Positions 1-6,681 of a DNA stretch of 19,686 nucleotides are shown here, one piece after another. The position numbers and the translations under genes are program-made. Source of the DNA: an uncultured Bacilli bacterium (GTDB taxonomy: Bacteria; Bacillota_I; Bacilli_A; RF39; UBA660); assembly GCA_934153655.1 (NCBI GenBank), contig CAKPFH010000025.1, positions 1-19,686 on the forward strand, read 5' to 3'. A model generated the notes under the pieces. The model searched no databases, had not been told where the DNA came from, and saw nothing but the letters and a program-made list of their open reading frames with translations. Each line of letters starts with the position of its first letter. Position 1 is the first letter of the stretch.

Positions 1-107
1 ATATTGTCATTATTATTTTTCTTGCTTAAATTATTGGATTGGTTTATTAAATCTATACCATTTAAAACTTTTTTATTCTTATTTTTCTTATGATGCTTTC
101 TAGCCAT
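1..107 (-). CDS. Unknown basic protein, N-terminus only (gene leaves the window)
   Basis: This open frame starts with ATG at 107 and runs off the left edge, giving 35 codons. It begins MARKHHKKNKNKKV and is rich in Lys, His and Asn. The start is supported by GAGGA, which lies inside the last codons of xseB, and only one base separates the xseB stop (109-111) from this ATG, so translation is probably coupled. In many Bacillota the gene after xseB is a prenyl synthase (ispA), but this lysine/asparagine-rich start does not resemble one. Function cannot be assigned from the fragment. Confidence 0.55.
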   Translation of the reverse strand, partial: MARKHHKKNKNKKVLNGIDLINQSNNLSKKNNNDN

Positions 108-108
108 T

Positions 109-339
109 TTATTCCTCAACTTTAAATTCTTTTAAAGAGCCATCATCTGCTAAGATTTTATTAACAGAGTCAGTTGCTGTTTTTAATTTAGAATCACAAT
201 TTTTAGCAAGTAAAACAGCTTCATTAAATTTATTAATAGCATCATCTAATAAAACTTCTCCAGACTCTAGCTCTCTTACAATTGTTTCTAACTTTTTTAT
301 ACTTTCTTCAAAAGAAAGTTCTTTATCCTTTTTTTCCAT
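109..339 (-). CDS. xseB: Exodeoxyribonuclease VII small subunit
   Basis: This 76-residue protein has the family's usual length and its signature: a helical hairpin beginning LSFEESIKKLETIVRELESGE, followed by LDDAINKFNEAV and LAKNCDSKL. XseB subunits bind the XseA large subunit to form exonuclease VII, which degrades single-stranded DNA from both ends into short oligonucleotides in the cytoplasm. The SD (AGGTGG) overlaps the stop codon of the upstream unknown gene, and the next gene starts one base after this stop, so the gene sits in a coupled operon. It is oddly separated from xseA by an unrelated 816-bp gene; in most genomes the two subunits are adjacent. Identity is secure. Confidence 0.95.
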   Translation of the reverse strand: MEKKDKELSFEESIKKLETIVRELESGEVLLDDAINKFNEAVLLAKNCDSKLKTATDSVNKILADDGSLKEFKVEE

Positions 340-346
340 AATCCAC

Positions 347-1162
347 CTATCTTATTTTTCTTTTTATTTTTTGCATATCTTTATTATTTTCAGGTTCTAA
401 AACCTTATGCGTGATTTCTAAGTCTTCTTTATCTCCATTTTTACGATAGTTAATTGTATAATCTAAGTTATCCTCTTTCATATTTTTAACAACATCTAAA
501 ATTACCCCATTTTTAACTGTAAGTAATTCTTTCGTATCTTGATTTTCTATATTAATAGAAAATTCGTTAGTTCTTAAAAAGTTTCTAATAATAGCATATA
601 AATCTATTATATCATTTATATTTTCTTTAGTTAAAAGTAAAGCATTTAAAAAATATGGTTCATCAAAGATAACATTTTTTGGTAAACTTAGTTTTATCAT
701 ATATTTAGAATTGTTAATATAATAGTTATAAGTATATCTATTTAAATTATTTATATTTTGACTATTAGCACTTACCATATCAAGACTTAGATTAGTTGGA
801 TAAACTTTTTCAACTCTTTTAGTTTTATCAGCACTTTGATAGCCTTCTTTGGTAAGAATTGCTTGATTATATCCGTACTTATAATAATCATAGTTACGTT
901 GATTTGGATATCTAACAAATATTTTTTTACCTTCAACATGAAAACTTACTAAATACATATTGTTTGGTCTTTCTTTGTTTTTGATGGAAAAAGTAATAAC
1001 TTCATAGTCATATCCATAATCAATAACATTTATTGTTGGATTTGATATATTATACTTTTTACTTAGATCTTTTAAAATATCAATAATATCTAATATATAT
1101 GTTTCATCATAAATCTTTTTTAAATAATTCTTTTCTTTTTTATTTTCAAATTTAATTTTCAT
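347..1162 (-). CDS. Unknown 271-aa protein inserted between xseA and xseB
   Basis: I do not recognise this protein. It is soluble-looking, with no signal peptide or membrane segment, and rich in Asn, Tyr, Lys and Ile. The first ~40 residues look helical. The middle (about 45-165) is Tyr-rich and likely beta, with a stretch of aromatic residues near NYDYYKYGYNQ. The end is highly charged and basic (KDMQKIKRKIR). Its ATG abuts the xseA stop (1163-1165) with no spacer, and its SD (GAGGTTG) lies in the last xseA codons. Its own stop overlaps the xseB SD. It is therefore translated in lockstep with both exonuclease VII subunits. A role linked to DNA repair is only a guess from position. Confidence 0.75.
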   Translation of the reverse strand: MKIKFENKKEKNYLKKIYDETYILDIIDILKDLSKKYNISNPTINVIDYGYDYEVITFSIKNKERPNNMYLVSFHVEGKKIFVRYPNQRNYDYYKYGYNQAILTKEGYQSADKTKRVEKVYPTNLSLDMVSANSQNINNLNRYTYNYYINNSKYMIKLSLPKNVIFDEPYFLNALLLTKENINDIIDLYAIIRNFLRTNEFSINIENQDTKELLTVKNGVILDVVKNMKEDNLDYTINYRKNGDKEDLEITHKVLEPENNKDMQKIKRKIR

Positions 1163-2485
1163 TTAAACAACCTCACTTTGTATATTACCATCAATTAATT
1201 GATTAGTTATTATATCCCCTTTTTTAAGCATTTTCACACTTGTTACTACTTTATCATCTTTTTTAACAATTGCATATCCTCTTTTAATAGTTGTAATTGG
1301 ATTTAATACTTCAACTTTATTTAAAAGTTTTATATAATCATTGGTTTTATTAGTAGTAATTCTTTCTATATTATATTTTAATTTTTTAATAAGATCGTTA
1401 TAAAGATAAACTTTATCTACAACTAAAATACTAGGATTTTTAAAAATAAAACTAGATTCTAGAATATTTAAGTTTTCGGTTTTCTTATTAATAATTATTT
1501 TCATTTCTTTTAAGAGTTTTTCATATAAAATATCAAGTGTTTGTTCTTTTATTTCATACATACGATATGGATTTTTAAATATTTGACTAGCTAATAAGTT
1601 ATCTAGTTTTTGCTTATTTATATTTAATTTGTTAGTTATAACTTTATTTAATCTAATATTAACTTGATTTAAATAAGTTTTTAAATCCATTTTATCAGGA
1701 ACAGCCATTTCAGCAGCTCCGGTTGGAGTTGGAGCTCTTTTATCAGCTACAAAGTCAGCAATTGTAAAATCTATTTCATGACCAACAGCTGAGATTATTG
1801 GAATTTTAGATTCATATATAGCCCTGGCTACTACTTCTTCGTTAAAAGGCCACAAATCTTCAATTGATCCCCCTCCTCTACCAACAATTAAAACATCTAA
1901 GTCATGGGTATTAGCAATTTTGATTTTTTTTACTATGTCGTCTTTAGCATATTCTCCTTGGACAAGGGCAGGAAACAAAATAGTTTCAACTAAAGGAAAT
2001 CTTCTTTTAATAGTTGACAAGATATCTTTAATAGCAGCACCCGTAGGAGCAGTTATAATTCCAATTTTTTCTGGAATTTTTGGAATACTTTTTTTATGTT
2101 CAGGACTAAATAACCCTTCTTTTTCAAGTTTTTCTTTTAGTTGATTAAAAGCAAGATACAAAGAACCTACTCCATCTTCTAACACGGTATCTACATATAA
2201 TTGATAAGAGCCACTTTGTTCATATACACTTACTCTACCACTTACTAAAACTTTCATACCATCAACTGGTAAAAAAGGTATTTTACTAGCATTTCCTTGA
2301 AACATAATAGCATTTATTCTTGAGGTATCATCTTTTAAAGTAAAGTAAAAATGTCCTCTTGTATGATTTTTAAAATTAGAAATTTCTCCTTTTAAAAATA
2401 CAATACCTAAGTTAGGATCATTATCTATTTTATATTTTAAATACTTATTTAACTGACTAACAGTTATATATTTATTGTTTTCCAT
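1163..2485 (-). CDS. xseA: Exodeoxyribonuclease VII large subunit
   Basis: This 440-residue catalytic subunit of exonuclease VII is close to the usual length. The N-terminal OB-fold (about residues 5-100) opens with YITVSQLNKYLK and FLKGEISNFK and includes GHFYFTLKD. The catalytic core carries GIITAPTGAA, then GRGGGSIEDLWPFNEE with its conserved Arg, and SAVGHEIDFTIADFVAD with the conserved His and Asp, followed by RAPTPTGAAE. A helical C-terminal part binds XseB. I chose the ATG at 2485 because GAGGA lies six bases upstream; an earlier in-frame ATG at 2524 would add 13 residues unlike the family. The start overlaps the end of nusB by 14 bp. The enzyme trims single-stranded DNA in repair and recombination. 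Confidence 0.96.
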   Translation of the reverse strand: MENNKYITVSQLNKYLKYKIDNDPNLGIVFLKGEISNFKNHTRGHFYFTLKDDTSRINAIMFQGNASKIPFLPVDGMKVLVSGRVSVYEQSGSYQLYVDTVLEDGVGSLYLAFNQLKEKLEKEGLFSPEHKKSIPKIPEKIGIITAPTGAAIKDILSTIKRRFPLVETILFPALVQGEYAKDDIVKKIKIANTHDLDVLIVGRGGGSIEDLWPFNEEVVARAIYESKIPIISAVGHEIDFTIADFVADKRAPTPTGAAEMAVPDKMDLKTYLNQVNIRLNKVITNKLNINKQKLDNLLASQIFKNPYRMYEIKEQTLDILYEKLLKEMKIIINKKTENLNILESSFIFKNPSILVVDKVYLYNDLIKKLKYNIERITTNKTNDYIKLLNKVEVLNPITTIKRGYAIVKKDDKVVTSVKMLKKGDIITNQLIDGNIQSEVV

Positions 2486-2885
2486 GTAAATCCTCGCTAT
2501 GGTAAATTGCATCCATAGTAGCATTTATCATTTTAACAACTTCTAAATCACTATATTTTTTAGCAAGTTCAACAGTTTCATTTATACAAACAACAGAAGG
2601 AGTATCTGTGTACATAAGTTCATATATTCCAAGAGATAAAATAGCTTTATCTACTTTACTAAGTCTATCAATTGTCCAATCTTTTAAATAAGTATTAGCA
2701 AGTTTTGTAATACTTTCTTGATTTTTAATAACTCCATAAATAGAACTTTCAACAAACTCATTTTCTATTTCTAATTGTTCATGAATTAAAGTATCTACAT
2801 CATATTTAACCTTAGTATTATTTAATATATATACTTGATATAAAACTTTAACTATAATATCTCTTAATTCTGATCTTGTTTTCAT
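2472..2885 (-). CDS. nusB: Transcription antitermination factor NusB
   Basis: This 137-residue all-helical protein binds boxA RNA together with NusE (ribosomal protein S10) and promotes antitermination, mainly on rRNA operons. Family marks are the N-terminal TRSELRDIIVKVLYQ, the central RLSKVDKAILSLGIYEL, and VVCINETVELAKKYSD. The end (VVKMINATMDAIYH) departs from the usual FVNGVLD motif but aligns with it. An in-frame ATG at 2900 exists, but the perfect SD GGAGGA (2889-2894) lies between it and the ATG at 2885, and the predicted transcription start is near 2898, so 2885 is the start. It is the first gene of the nusB-xseA-xseB operon, a common arrangement in Bacillota. Confidence 0.93.
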   Translation of the reverse strand: MKTRSELRDIIVKVLYQVYILNNTKVKYDVDTLIHEQLEIENEFVESSIYGVIKNQESITKLANTYLKDWTIDRLSKVDKAILSLGIYELMYTDTPSVVCINETVELAKKYSDLEVVKMINATMDAIYHSEDLHGKQ

Positions 2886-2904
2886 ATTTCCTCCAAACAT
2901 CTAT

Positions 2905-2933
2905 ATAATAGCATAAAATAGAAAAAAAATTAA
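2905..2933 (-). promoter_or_regulatory. Promoter of the nusB-xseA-xseB operon
   Basis: TTAATT (-35, 2928-2933), 17 bp, then TATTAT (-10, 2905-2910) preceded by TGC, an extended -10. The predicted start near 2898 leaves a leader of about 13 nt that just includes the SD. Its -35 box overlaps that of the divergent promoter at 2930-2958. Confidence 0.6.
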
Positions 2934-2958
2934 CACTTTTTTAAAAAAATAGTATAAT
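2930..2958 (+). promoter_or_regulatory. Promoter of the unknown plus-strand gene at 2976
   Basis: TTAACA (-35, 2930-2935), 17 bp, then a perfect TATAAT (-10, 2953-2958), a near-consensus SigA promoter. The start is expected near 2965, only about 11 nt before the chosen ATG. Its -35 shares bases 2930-2933 with the -35 of the divergent nusB promoter. Confidence 0.7.
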
Positions 2959-2975
2959 TATTCTAAGTGATTAAA

Positions 2976-3392
2976 ATGAATTATATAAATAAAGATGTAT
3001 TATCAAAGAAAAAACAAATTTTATTATTATCACAAGTTAAAAACGATATTGATTTATTAAATTTTAATGAATTAATCAAAAAAAGAAAAATGTATTCAAA
3101 ATTACCTTTTAGTTTATTAGATGATGATATTTATATTGATAAAGTTTATTTAAATAATATGACTGATTTAATTAGTTATATTGATACTAAATTAATTACT
3201 TATCAAGGGTTTTTAAATTATCTTAATGATATCAATTTAGATAAAGTTAAAAATGAAATAAATAATTATCTAGATGATTATTATGCATTAAAATTTTATT
3301 ATGAAACTTTAAAAGAAAATATTAATTTTTATCAAATCAAAGATTATCAAGAAATTATTACTTATCTTGATAGTTTAATCAAGAGAGATTAA
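2976..3392 (+). CDS. Unknown 138-aa helical protein
   Basis: I do not recognise this protein. It is rich in Asp, Asn, Lys, Leu and Tyr, has no signal peptide or membrane segment, and is probably all-helical and cytoplasmic. It includes two similar Tyr/Leu-rich segments near residues 65-110. It reads opposite to its neighbours and has its own strong promoter and terminator. The start is uncertain: GTG at 2967 would add MIK, and ATG at 2976 gives the form listed here. Neither has a recognisable SD, and the predicted transcription start is near 2965, so the message may be leaderless or nearly so. Codon and base use match the neighbourhood. Confidence 0.65.
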   Translation: MNYINKDVLSKKKQILLLSQVKNDIDLLNFNELIKKRKMYSKLPFSLLDDDIYIDKVYLNNMTDLISYIDTKLITYQGFLNYLNDINLDKVKNEINNYLDDYYALKFYYETLKENINFYQIKDYQEIITYLDSLIKRD

Positions 3393-3438
3393 ATAAATAA
3401 TTAATTTATTTATATCACAGTATGTACTTTAAGATAAT

Positions 3439-3471
3439 GGTCTAGTGGAAACACTAGTCCTTTTCTTTTTA
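3439..3471 (+). terminator. Intrinsic terminator after the unknown 138-aa gene
   Basis: A nine-pair stem with one T-T mismatch (3439-3447 with 3452-3460) closes a GAAA tetraloop (3448-3451) and is followed by TTTTCTTTTT. Confidence 0.85.
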
Positions 3472-3664
3472 TTCTGTTAGTTATTGCTGTATGTAATACA
3501 ACAGTACTTGCTACCAAATAATAACATTTTCTAGTATTTGCCACCATATAAGAGTTATATTTTGAGATACCTAGTTTTCTTACTGTAACAATTTTTCATT
3601 AATTTTCAAGATTTATTATAATCAGATATGAAAACATGTTATAATCAAGAAAGAGGAAGAAGTC
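3472..3664 (+). other. Noncoding stretch with a direct repeat, before the phosphoesterase gene
   Basis: The gap between the two plus-strand genes (3393-3664, 272 bp) has no credible gene. Just after the first stop there is an A/T-only palindrome (3390-3398 with 3404-3412), then the terminator at 3439. Beyond it lie a weak CTGT/ACAG hairpin (3487-3504) and a 30-bp-spaced direct repeat: AGTACTTGCTACCAAATAA (3503-3521) and AGTATTTGCCACCATATAA (3533-3551), 16 of 19 identical. The phosphoesterase promoter follows. The repeat could be a regulator site or decayed sequence. Confidence 0.4.
3617..3645 (+). promoter_or_regulatory. Candidate promoter of the phosphoesterase gene
   Basis: Two TATAATCA copies lie 23 bp apart (3617-3624 and 3640-3647). 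The downstream one has TGT before it, an extended -10, and is the likelier -10 (3640-3645). The upstream copy could act as a separate -10 with TTTTCA at 3593-3598. The exact pairing is unresolved. Confidence 0.45.
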
Positions 3665-4540
3665 ATGAATAATGAATACACAGGAAGAGAAATTGCAATA
3701 TTTACCGATGTACACGGGTTGTTAGAACCATTAGAAGCAATTCTAGAAGATATAAAAAATAGAAATATAACCGAAATATACTCTCTTGGTGATAATATAG
3801 GAGATGGTCCAAACCCAAAAGAAGTATTAAATTTACTTGAGAAGCACAAAGTAAAATCAATTGCTGGAAATAGTGAAGATTATATAACTTTAGGTACAGA
3901 ACCATTTAGTTATATTAAAGATGAAAGAATAAAAGAATGCAATTGGACATTAAGTAAATTAGATAACCATCAAATTAAAAATTTAAAAATATTCCCTCAC
4001 ACAATAGAATTATTTTTAGGTAATAAAAGAATAGCTCTTTGTCATTTTGCTAATGATGTAAGATTTGATTTTCGAATTAATAGTACGTGGGGATATCAAA
4101 AAAGAATCAATGCAAATGATCCTAATGCCAATGCTCAATTTTTATATACGAATTCTAAAGAACAACAAGAAGAAATAGAAGAACATATTCAAACTGGAAA
4201 AGATGAAGACAAAGGTTACATATCAGCCTATAACGATCCTTTATTTTATGGAAAAAAAATTACTTCTTATGATGAAGTAATTCAAGGACATAACCATTTT
4301 AAACATTTAATTGAAGGCAACGGTATTAAAGTAAGAACAATTAGAGCACTTGCTATGGCCTACAACGGTGATCAAAATAATTTGGCTTTCTATATCATTC
4401 TAAAAGAAAAACAAGATGGCTATGATGTTGAAGAAGTATTAGTACAATACGATAGAAATAAAATGCATGAAAGTATAGAAAAAAGTGATATGCCAAATAA
4501 AGAAAAGGTTAAAAAAATTACTAATTTACTAAATAAATAA
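3665..4540 (+). CDS. Calcineurin-like metallophosphoesterase
   Basis: This 291-residue protein carries the full motif set of the calcineurin-like fold. These are D15-x-H17 in FTDVHG, GD43 in SLGDNIGDG, N69 in AGNSED (the GNH motif with Ser in place of His), H127 in LCHF, and QGHNH (H209, H211). These residues would hold a dinuclear metal centre that hydrolyses a phospho-mono- or diester; the substrate cannot be named. It looks closest to the compact Metallophos_2 type (PF12850). There is an insertion between the fourth and fifth motifs (about 140-200) and a charged helical tail. No signal peptide, so cytoplasmic. SD AGAGGAAG precedes the ATG. It is a single-gene unit ending in a bidirectional terminator. 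Confidence 0.88.
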   Translation: MNNEYTGREIAIFTDVHGLLEPLEAILEDIKNRNITEIYSLGDNIGDGPNPKEVLNLLEKHKVKSIAGNSEDYITLGTEPFSYIKDERIKECNWTLSKLDNHQIKNLKIFPHTIELFLGNKRIALCHFANDVRFDFRINSTWGYQKRINANDPNANAQFLYTNSKEQQEEIEEHIQTGKDEDKGYISAYNDPLFYGKKITSYDEVIQGHNHFKHLIEGNGIKVRTIRALAMAYNGDQNNLAFYIILKEKQDGYDVEEVLVQYDRNKMHESIEKSDMPNKEKVKKITNLLNK

Positions 4541-4575
4541 AGCCATAATGACAAAAATCATTATAGCTTATTTTT
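4541..4575. terminator. Bidirectional intrinsic terminator between convergent genes
   Basis: An 11-position stem (4541-4551 with 4558-4568, one mismatch) is followed by TTATTTTT on the plus strand and by TTTATTTATTT on the minus strand. It can serve both the phosphoesterase gene and the convergent M23 gene, whose stop codon (4574-4576) lies in the plus-strand T-tract. Confidence 0.85.
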
Positions 4576-5401
4576 AATTAATTTTAAAAATACTTAAAAC
4601 CTTTTTAAATACGTCTAAGATAAAATCTATTACTTTATACCAAATTTTCTTTTTACATTCTTTATCAATTTCTTCTTGGTTATCTTGTTCATCTTTATCT
4701 TCTTTTTTATCATCATCATCTTGTTCAACTTCTTTTTCATATAAAACTTCCCAAGCTTCATTATAAGCAATCCAGTTATCATCGGCTATTTTATACCAAG
4801 TATAATTATCTTTTTCTACAACATCCAAGACATCATAGATACCTAAATTAATATAACCTAAAATTTCTCCATTTGGACTATTTCTAACTCTTAATTCATG
4901 AACTAAAACTTCTATTTGTTTCTTTGAAGTATTTCTTGGAACAGGATTACCTAAATATTTAATTATTTCAGGATAATTATAGCTTTCAAAGTCTTCCCAC
5001 CTTTTTGAATACCAATCTTTATTTTGATCACTTGATGGGAACCAACCAAAATGTAAATGAATTCCCGTTGATGCTCCTGTAGTACCTGTTATACCAATTA
5101 CCGTATTTGAGTTTACTGTATCTCCTCCTTTTACCTTAATACTATCTAAATGTTGATAAATAGCATTTTTACCAAGTCTTTTGAATTCTACATAGACAAA
5201 ATTTCCATTTTGACTTGTATAACCAGTTCTAATAACTTTACCTTCTTCAATTGCATATACCGGTAGTTTTTTATCAAATGTTCCATAGTCTACTCCATCA
5301 TGTTTTTTCATAACTTTGGTAATTGGATGAATACGATTACCAAAAGGACTTGTTACATAAGGATCAAAATCTTTAAACAATAATTTACCATTCTTACTCA
5401 T
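4574..5401 (-). CDS. Endolysin-like M23 peptidase with SH3 domain
   Basis: This 275-residue cell-wall hydrolase has an N-terminal M23 (LytM) domain (about 10-135) with TSPFGNRIHP, H34-x3-D38 in KHDGVDYG, H84 in YQHLD, and H115-x-H117 in HLHFG. That is a complete zinc site, so it should cleave peptide bonds in peptidoglycan. A bacterial SH3 domain follows (about 162-225; LRVRNSPNGEILGY, YTWYKIADDNWIAY). Then come a very acidic linker (EQDDDDKKEDKDEQDNQEE) and an amphipathic C-terminal helix. There is no signal peptide. This layout is that of phage endolysins rather than of exported autolysins or SpoIIQ, which has an N-terminal anchor. The start is set by the perfect SD GGAGGTGAT just upstream; an in-frame TTG at 5416 overlaps that SD and is rejected. 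Confidence 0.88.
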   Translation of the reverse strand: MSKNGKLLFKDFDPYVTSPFGNRIHPITKVMKKHDGVDYGTFDKKLPVYAIEEGKVIRTGYTSQNGNFVYVEFKRLGKNAIYQHLDSIKVKGGDTVNSNTVIGITGTTGASTGIHLHFGWFPSSDQNKDWYSKRWEDFESYNYPEIIKYLGNPVPRNTSKKQIEVLVHELRVRNSPNGEILGYINLGIYDVLDVVEKDNYTWYKIADDNWIAYNEAWEVLYEKEVEQDDDDKKEDKDEQDNQEEIDKECKKKIWYKVIDFILDVFKKVLSIFKIN

Positions 5402-5434
5402 TTTTATCACCTCCAATATATTTTATTAAAATGT

Positions 5435-5460
5435 AAAAAAAACAGATAATTAGATTATCT
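5435..5460 (-). terminator. Intrinsic terminator after the spoIIP-linked membrane gene
   Basis: A short 7-bp stem (AGATAAT/ATTATCT) with a CTA loop begins one base past the stop codon and is followed by a G and eight T. It is A/T-rich, so weaker than the others here. Confidence 0.65.
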
Positions 5461-5461
5461 A

Positions 5462-5770
5462 TTATTCAATTATATTACCAAGTTTTCTAAAAATAAATTT
5501 AATACTTTCAGTTATCAATCCTTCAATTCTTGCTGAGGCTTTTAAAGATAATTTACTTGCTTTAGTTGCATAACTAGGTTCTTTTTCTAAATAAGAATCA
5601 ATAGTTATATTTTTACCATCTTGTAAATCTTTTTCAAACTCTTCTATTTTTTGATTAGTTAATTTAATTCCTTTATTAATACTTTTTTCATAATAACCAT
5701 TTTTATAAGCAAAGAAAAGTCCTAAAAAACTAACAATAATTAAAATTAAAAAACTTTTAAATATTTTCAT
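5462..5770 (-). CDS. Small membrane-anchored protein paired with spoIIP
   Basis: This 102-residue protein has one N-terminal membrane segment (about 5-22) and a charged, mostly helical domain of about 75 residues, probably outside the membrane. No catalytic motif is visible and I cannot name a family. The last 30 residues (from LSLKASARIEG) form a likely amphipathic helix. The gene starts 29 bp after the spoIIP stop, with SD GGTGAG, and no terminator lies between, so it is probably co-transcribed with spoIIP. That context suggests an accessory to engulfment or septal-wall remodelling, but this is inference from position only. Confidence 0.75.
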   Translation of the reverse strand: MKIFKSFLILIIVSFLGLFFAYKNGYYEKSINKGIKLTNQKIEEFEKDLQDGKNITIDSYLEKEPSYATKASKLSLKASARIEGLITESIKFIFRKLGNIIE

Positions 5771-5799
5771 ATCTCACCACTATCATTATAGAAAAAAAG

Positions 5800-6639
5800 T
5801 TAATTATTTCTTGTCGAATAATGAATTACTTCAGCTAAAACTTTAATTGTATTATTAACTTCTTCTAAATTATTTTCATAACCTCCTACTTCTATTAATA
5901 AACAATTAGGTGAAAAATCTTGATTATAAATTCCATTTACCCCTGCTCCTTTTTTCTCATATATTCCTCTTGATAAACCAGGATAATTTTTATTTATATA
6001 ATCATTTAACTTGGTAATTACTTTTTTATTTTCTAAATAATTTTTATTTTCAAGACCAAGTAAAAACATTACTTTAGCATATTTTTTTTCATTTATAGTT
6101 GCGGTTGTAATACTTTTTTTAACACTATCCCTGTGAATATCAATAAAATATTCTAAACTAGGATTTTCTAAATATCTTTTTTCCATTAATTCTCTACTTA
6201 TTTTATAACTATCTTTATATAAAAGATTTCTTTTAGTTAAAATACTTATAGTATTTTCAGGTTCAACAAAAGATAATAAACCTAATTTTTGTAATTCATC
6301 ATTTAATAAATAACTAGCTGTTTTAACTCCGACTTGAATTAATTCATTTTCTTTATATTCTTCATTTGTATGAGTTTGATAAATATAAATAGTAGGTTTT
6401 TTCAAAGCATAAGAAATAACCGGAGTTTGATTTTCTTTTTTATCTAGAAAATGTTTATCACTTTTTAAGATATCTAAATAAAAAGACATGATATCTATTT
6501 TAGTTTTTTTCTTAGTAAATTTGGTTAAAAGAAAGTTATAAGTACTATAATAATCATTTTTTAAAGTTATTTGTAAACTAATTATATAAGTTGATGCAAT
6601 TAAAATAAGTAAACAACTAATTATTATTATCTTTTTCAT
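5800..6639 (-). CDS. spoIIP: Stage II sporulation protein P (engulfment peptidoglycan hydrolase)
   Basis: This 279-residue protein has an N-terminal membrane anchor (about 2-22), a linker and the SpoIIP catalytic domain (about 80-275). Visible family motifs are IYIYQTHTNEEY (H90, E93), EYFIDIHRDS (H169) and NQDFSPNCLLIEVGG (E250), which match the expected zinc-binding and catalytic residues. In Bacillus subtilis SpoIIP is an amidase and endopeptidase that works with SpoIID and SpoIIM to thin septal peptidoglycan and drive engulfment, and its gene is transcribed by SigE. The ATG has no recognisable SD, and a CATATAAT box ends only five bases upstream. No gpr lies next to it, unlike in B. subtilis. 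Confidence 0.92.
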   Translation of the reverse strand: MKKIIIISCLLILIASTYIISLQITLKNDYYSTYNFLLTKFTKKKTKIDIMSFYLDILKSDKHFLDKKENQTPVISYALKKPTIYIYQTHTNEEYKENELIQVGVKTASYLLNDELQKLGLLSFVEPENTISILTKRNLLYKDSYKISRELMEKRYLENPSLEYFIDIHRDSVKKSITTATINEKKYAKVMFLLGLENKNYLENKKVITKLNDYINKNYPGLSRGIYEKKGAGVNGIYNQDFSPNCLLIEVGGYENNLEEVNNTIKVLAEVIHYSTRNN

Positions 6640-6644
6640 AGTTC

Positions 6645-6673
6645 ATTATATGAAAAAAGGAATTAATTTATAC
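6645..6673 (-). promoter_or_regulatory. Candidate SigE-like promoter of spoIIP
   Basis: CATATAAT (6645-6652) fits the SigE -10 form CATAnnnT. GTATAA (6668-6673), 15 bp upstream, offers the ATA core of a SigE -35 but otherwise matches weakly. The same box can also be read as a SigA -10 (TATAAT). The -35 lies in the loop of the preceding gene's terminator. Confidence 0.45.
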
Positions 6674-6681
6674 TTAATTCC
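6653..6681 (-). terminator. Intrinsic terminator of the radical SAM gene
   Basis: A perfect 8-bp stem GGAATTAA/TTAATTCC (6674-6681 with 6659-6666) with a 7-nt loop is followed by six T. The TAA stop codon (6674-6676) is part of the stem. This separates the radical SAM cassette from spoIIP. Confidence 0.88.

Noticed and set aside
1920..2144. A 74-codon plus-strand frame inside xseA
   Set aside because: It lies opposite the conserved catalytic core of xseA and has no SD or family resemblance.
3622..3905. Two short minus-strand frames opposite the phosphoesterase gene
   Set aside because: They are complements of the conserved metal-binding motifs on the plus strand, so are shadows.
4574..5401. 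SpoIIQ, the M23 engulfment protein, as identity of the peptidase near spoIIP
   Set aside because: SpoIIQ has an N-terminal membrane anchor and no SH3 domain; this protein has neither the anchor nor that layout, and a terminator separates it from spoIIP.
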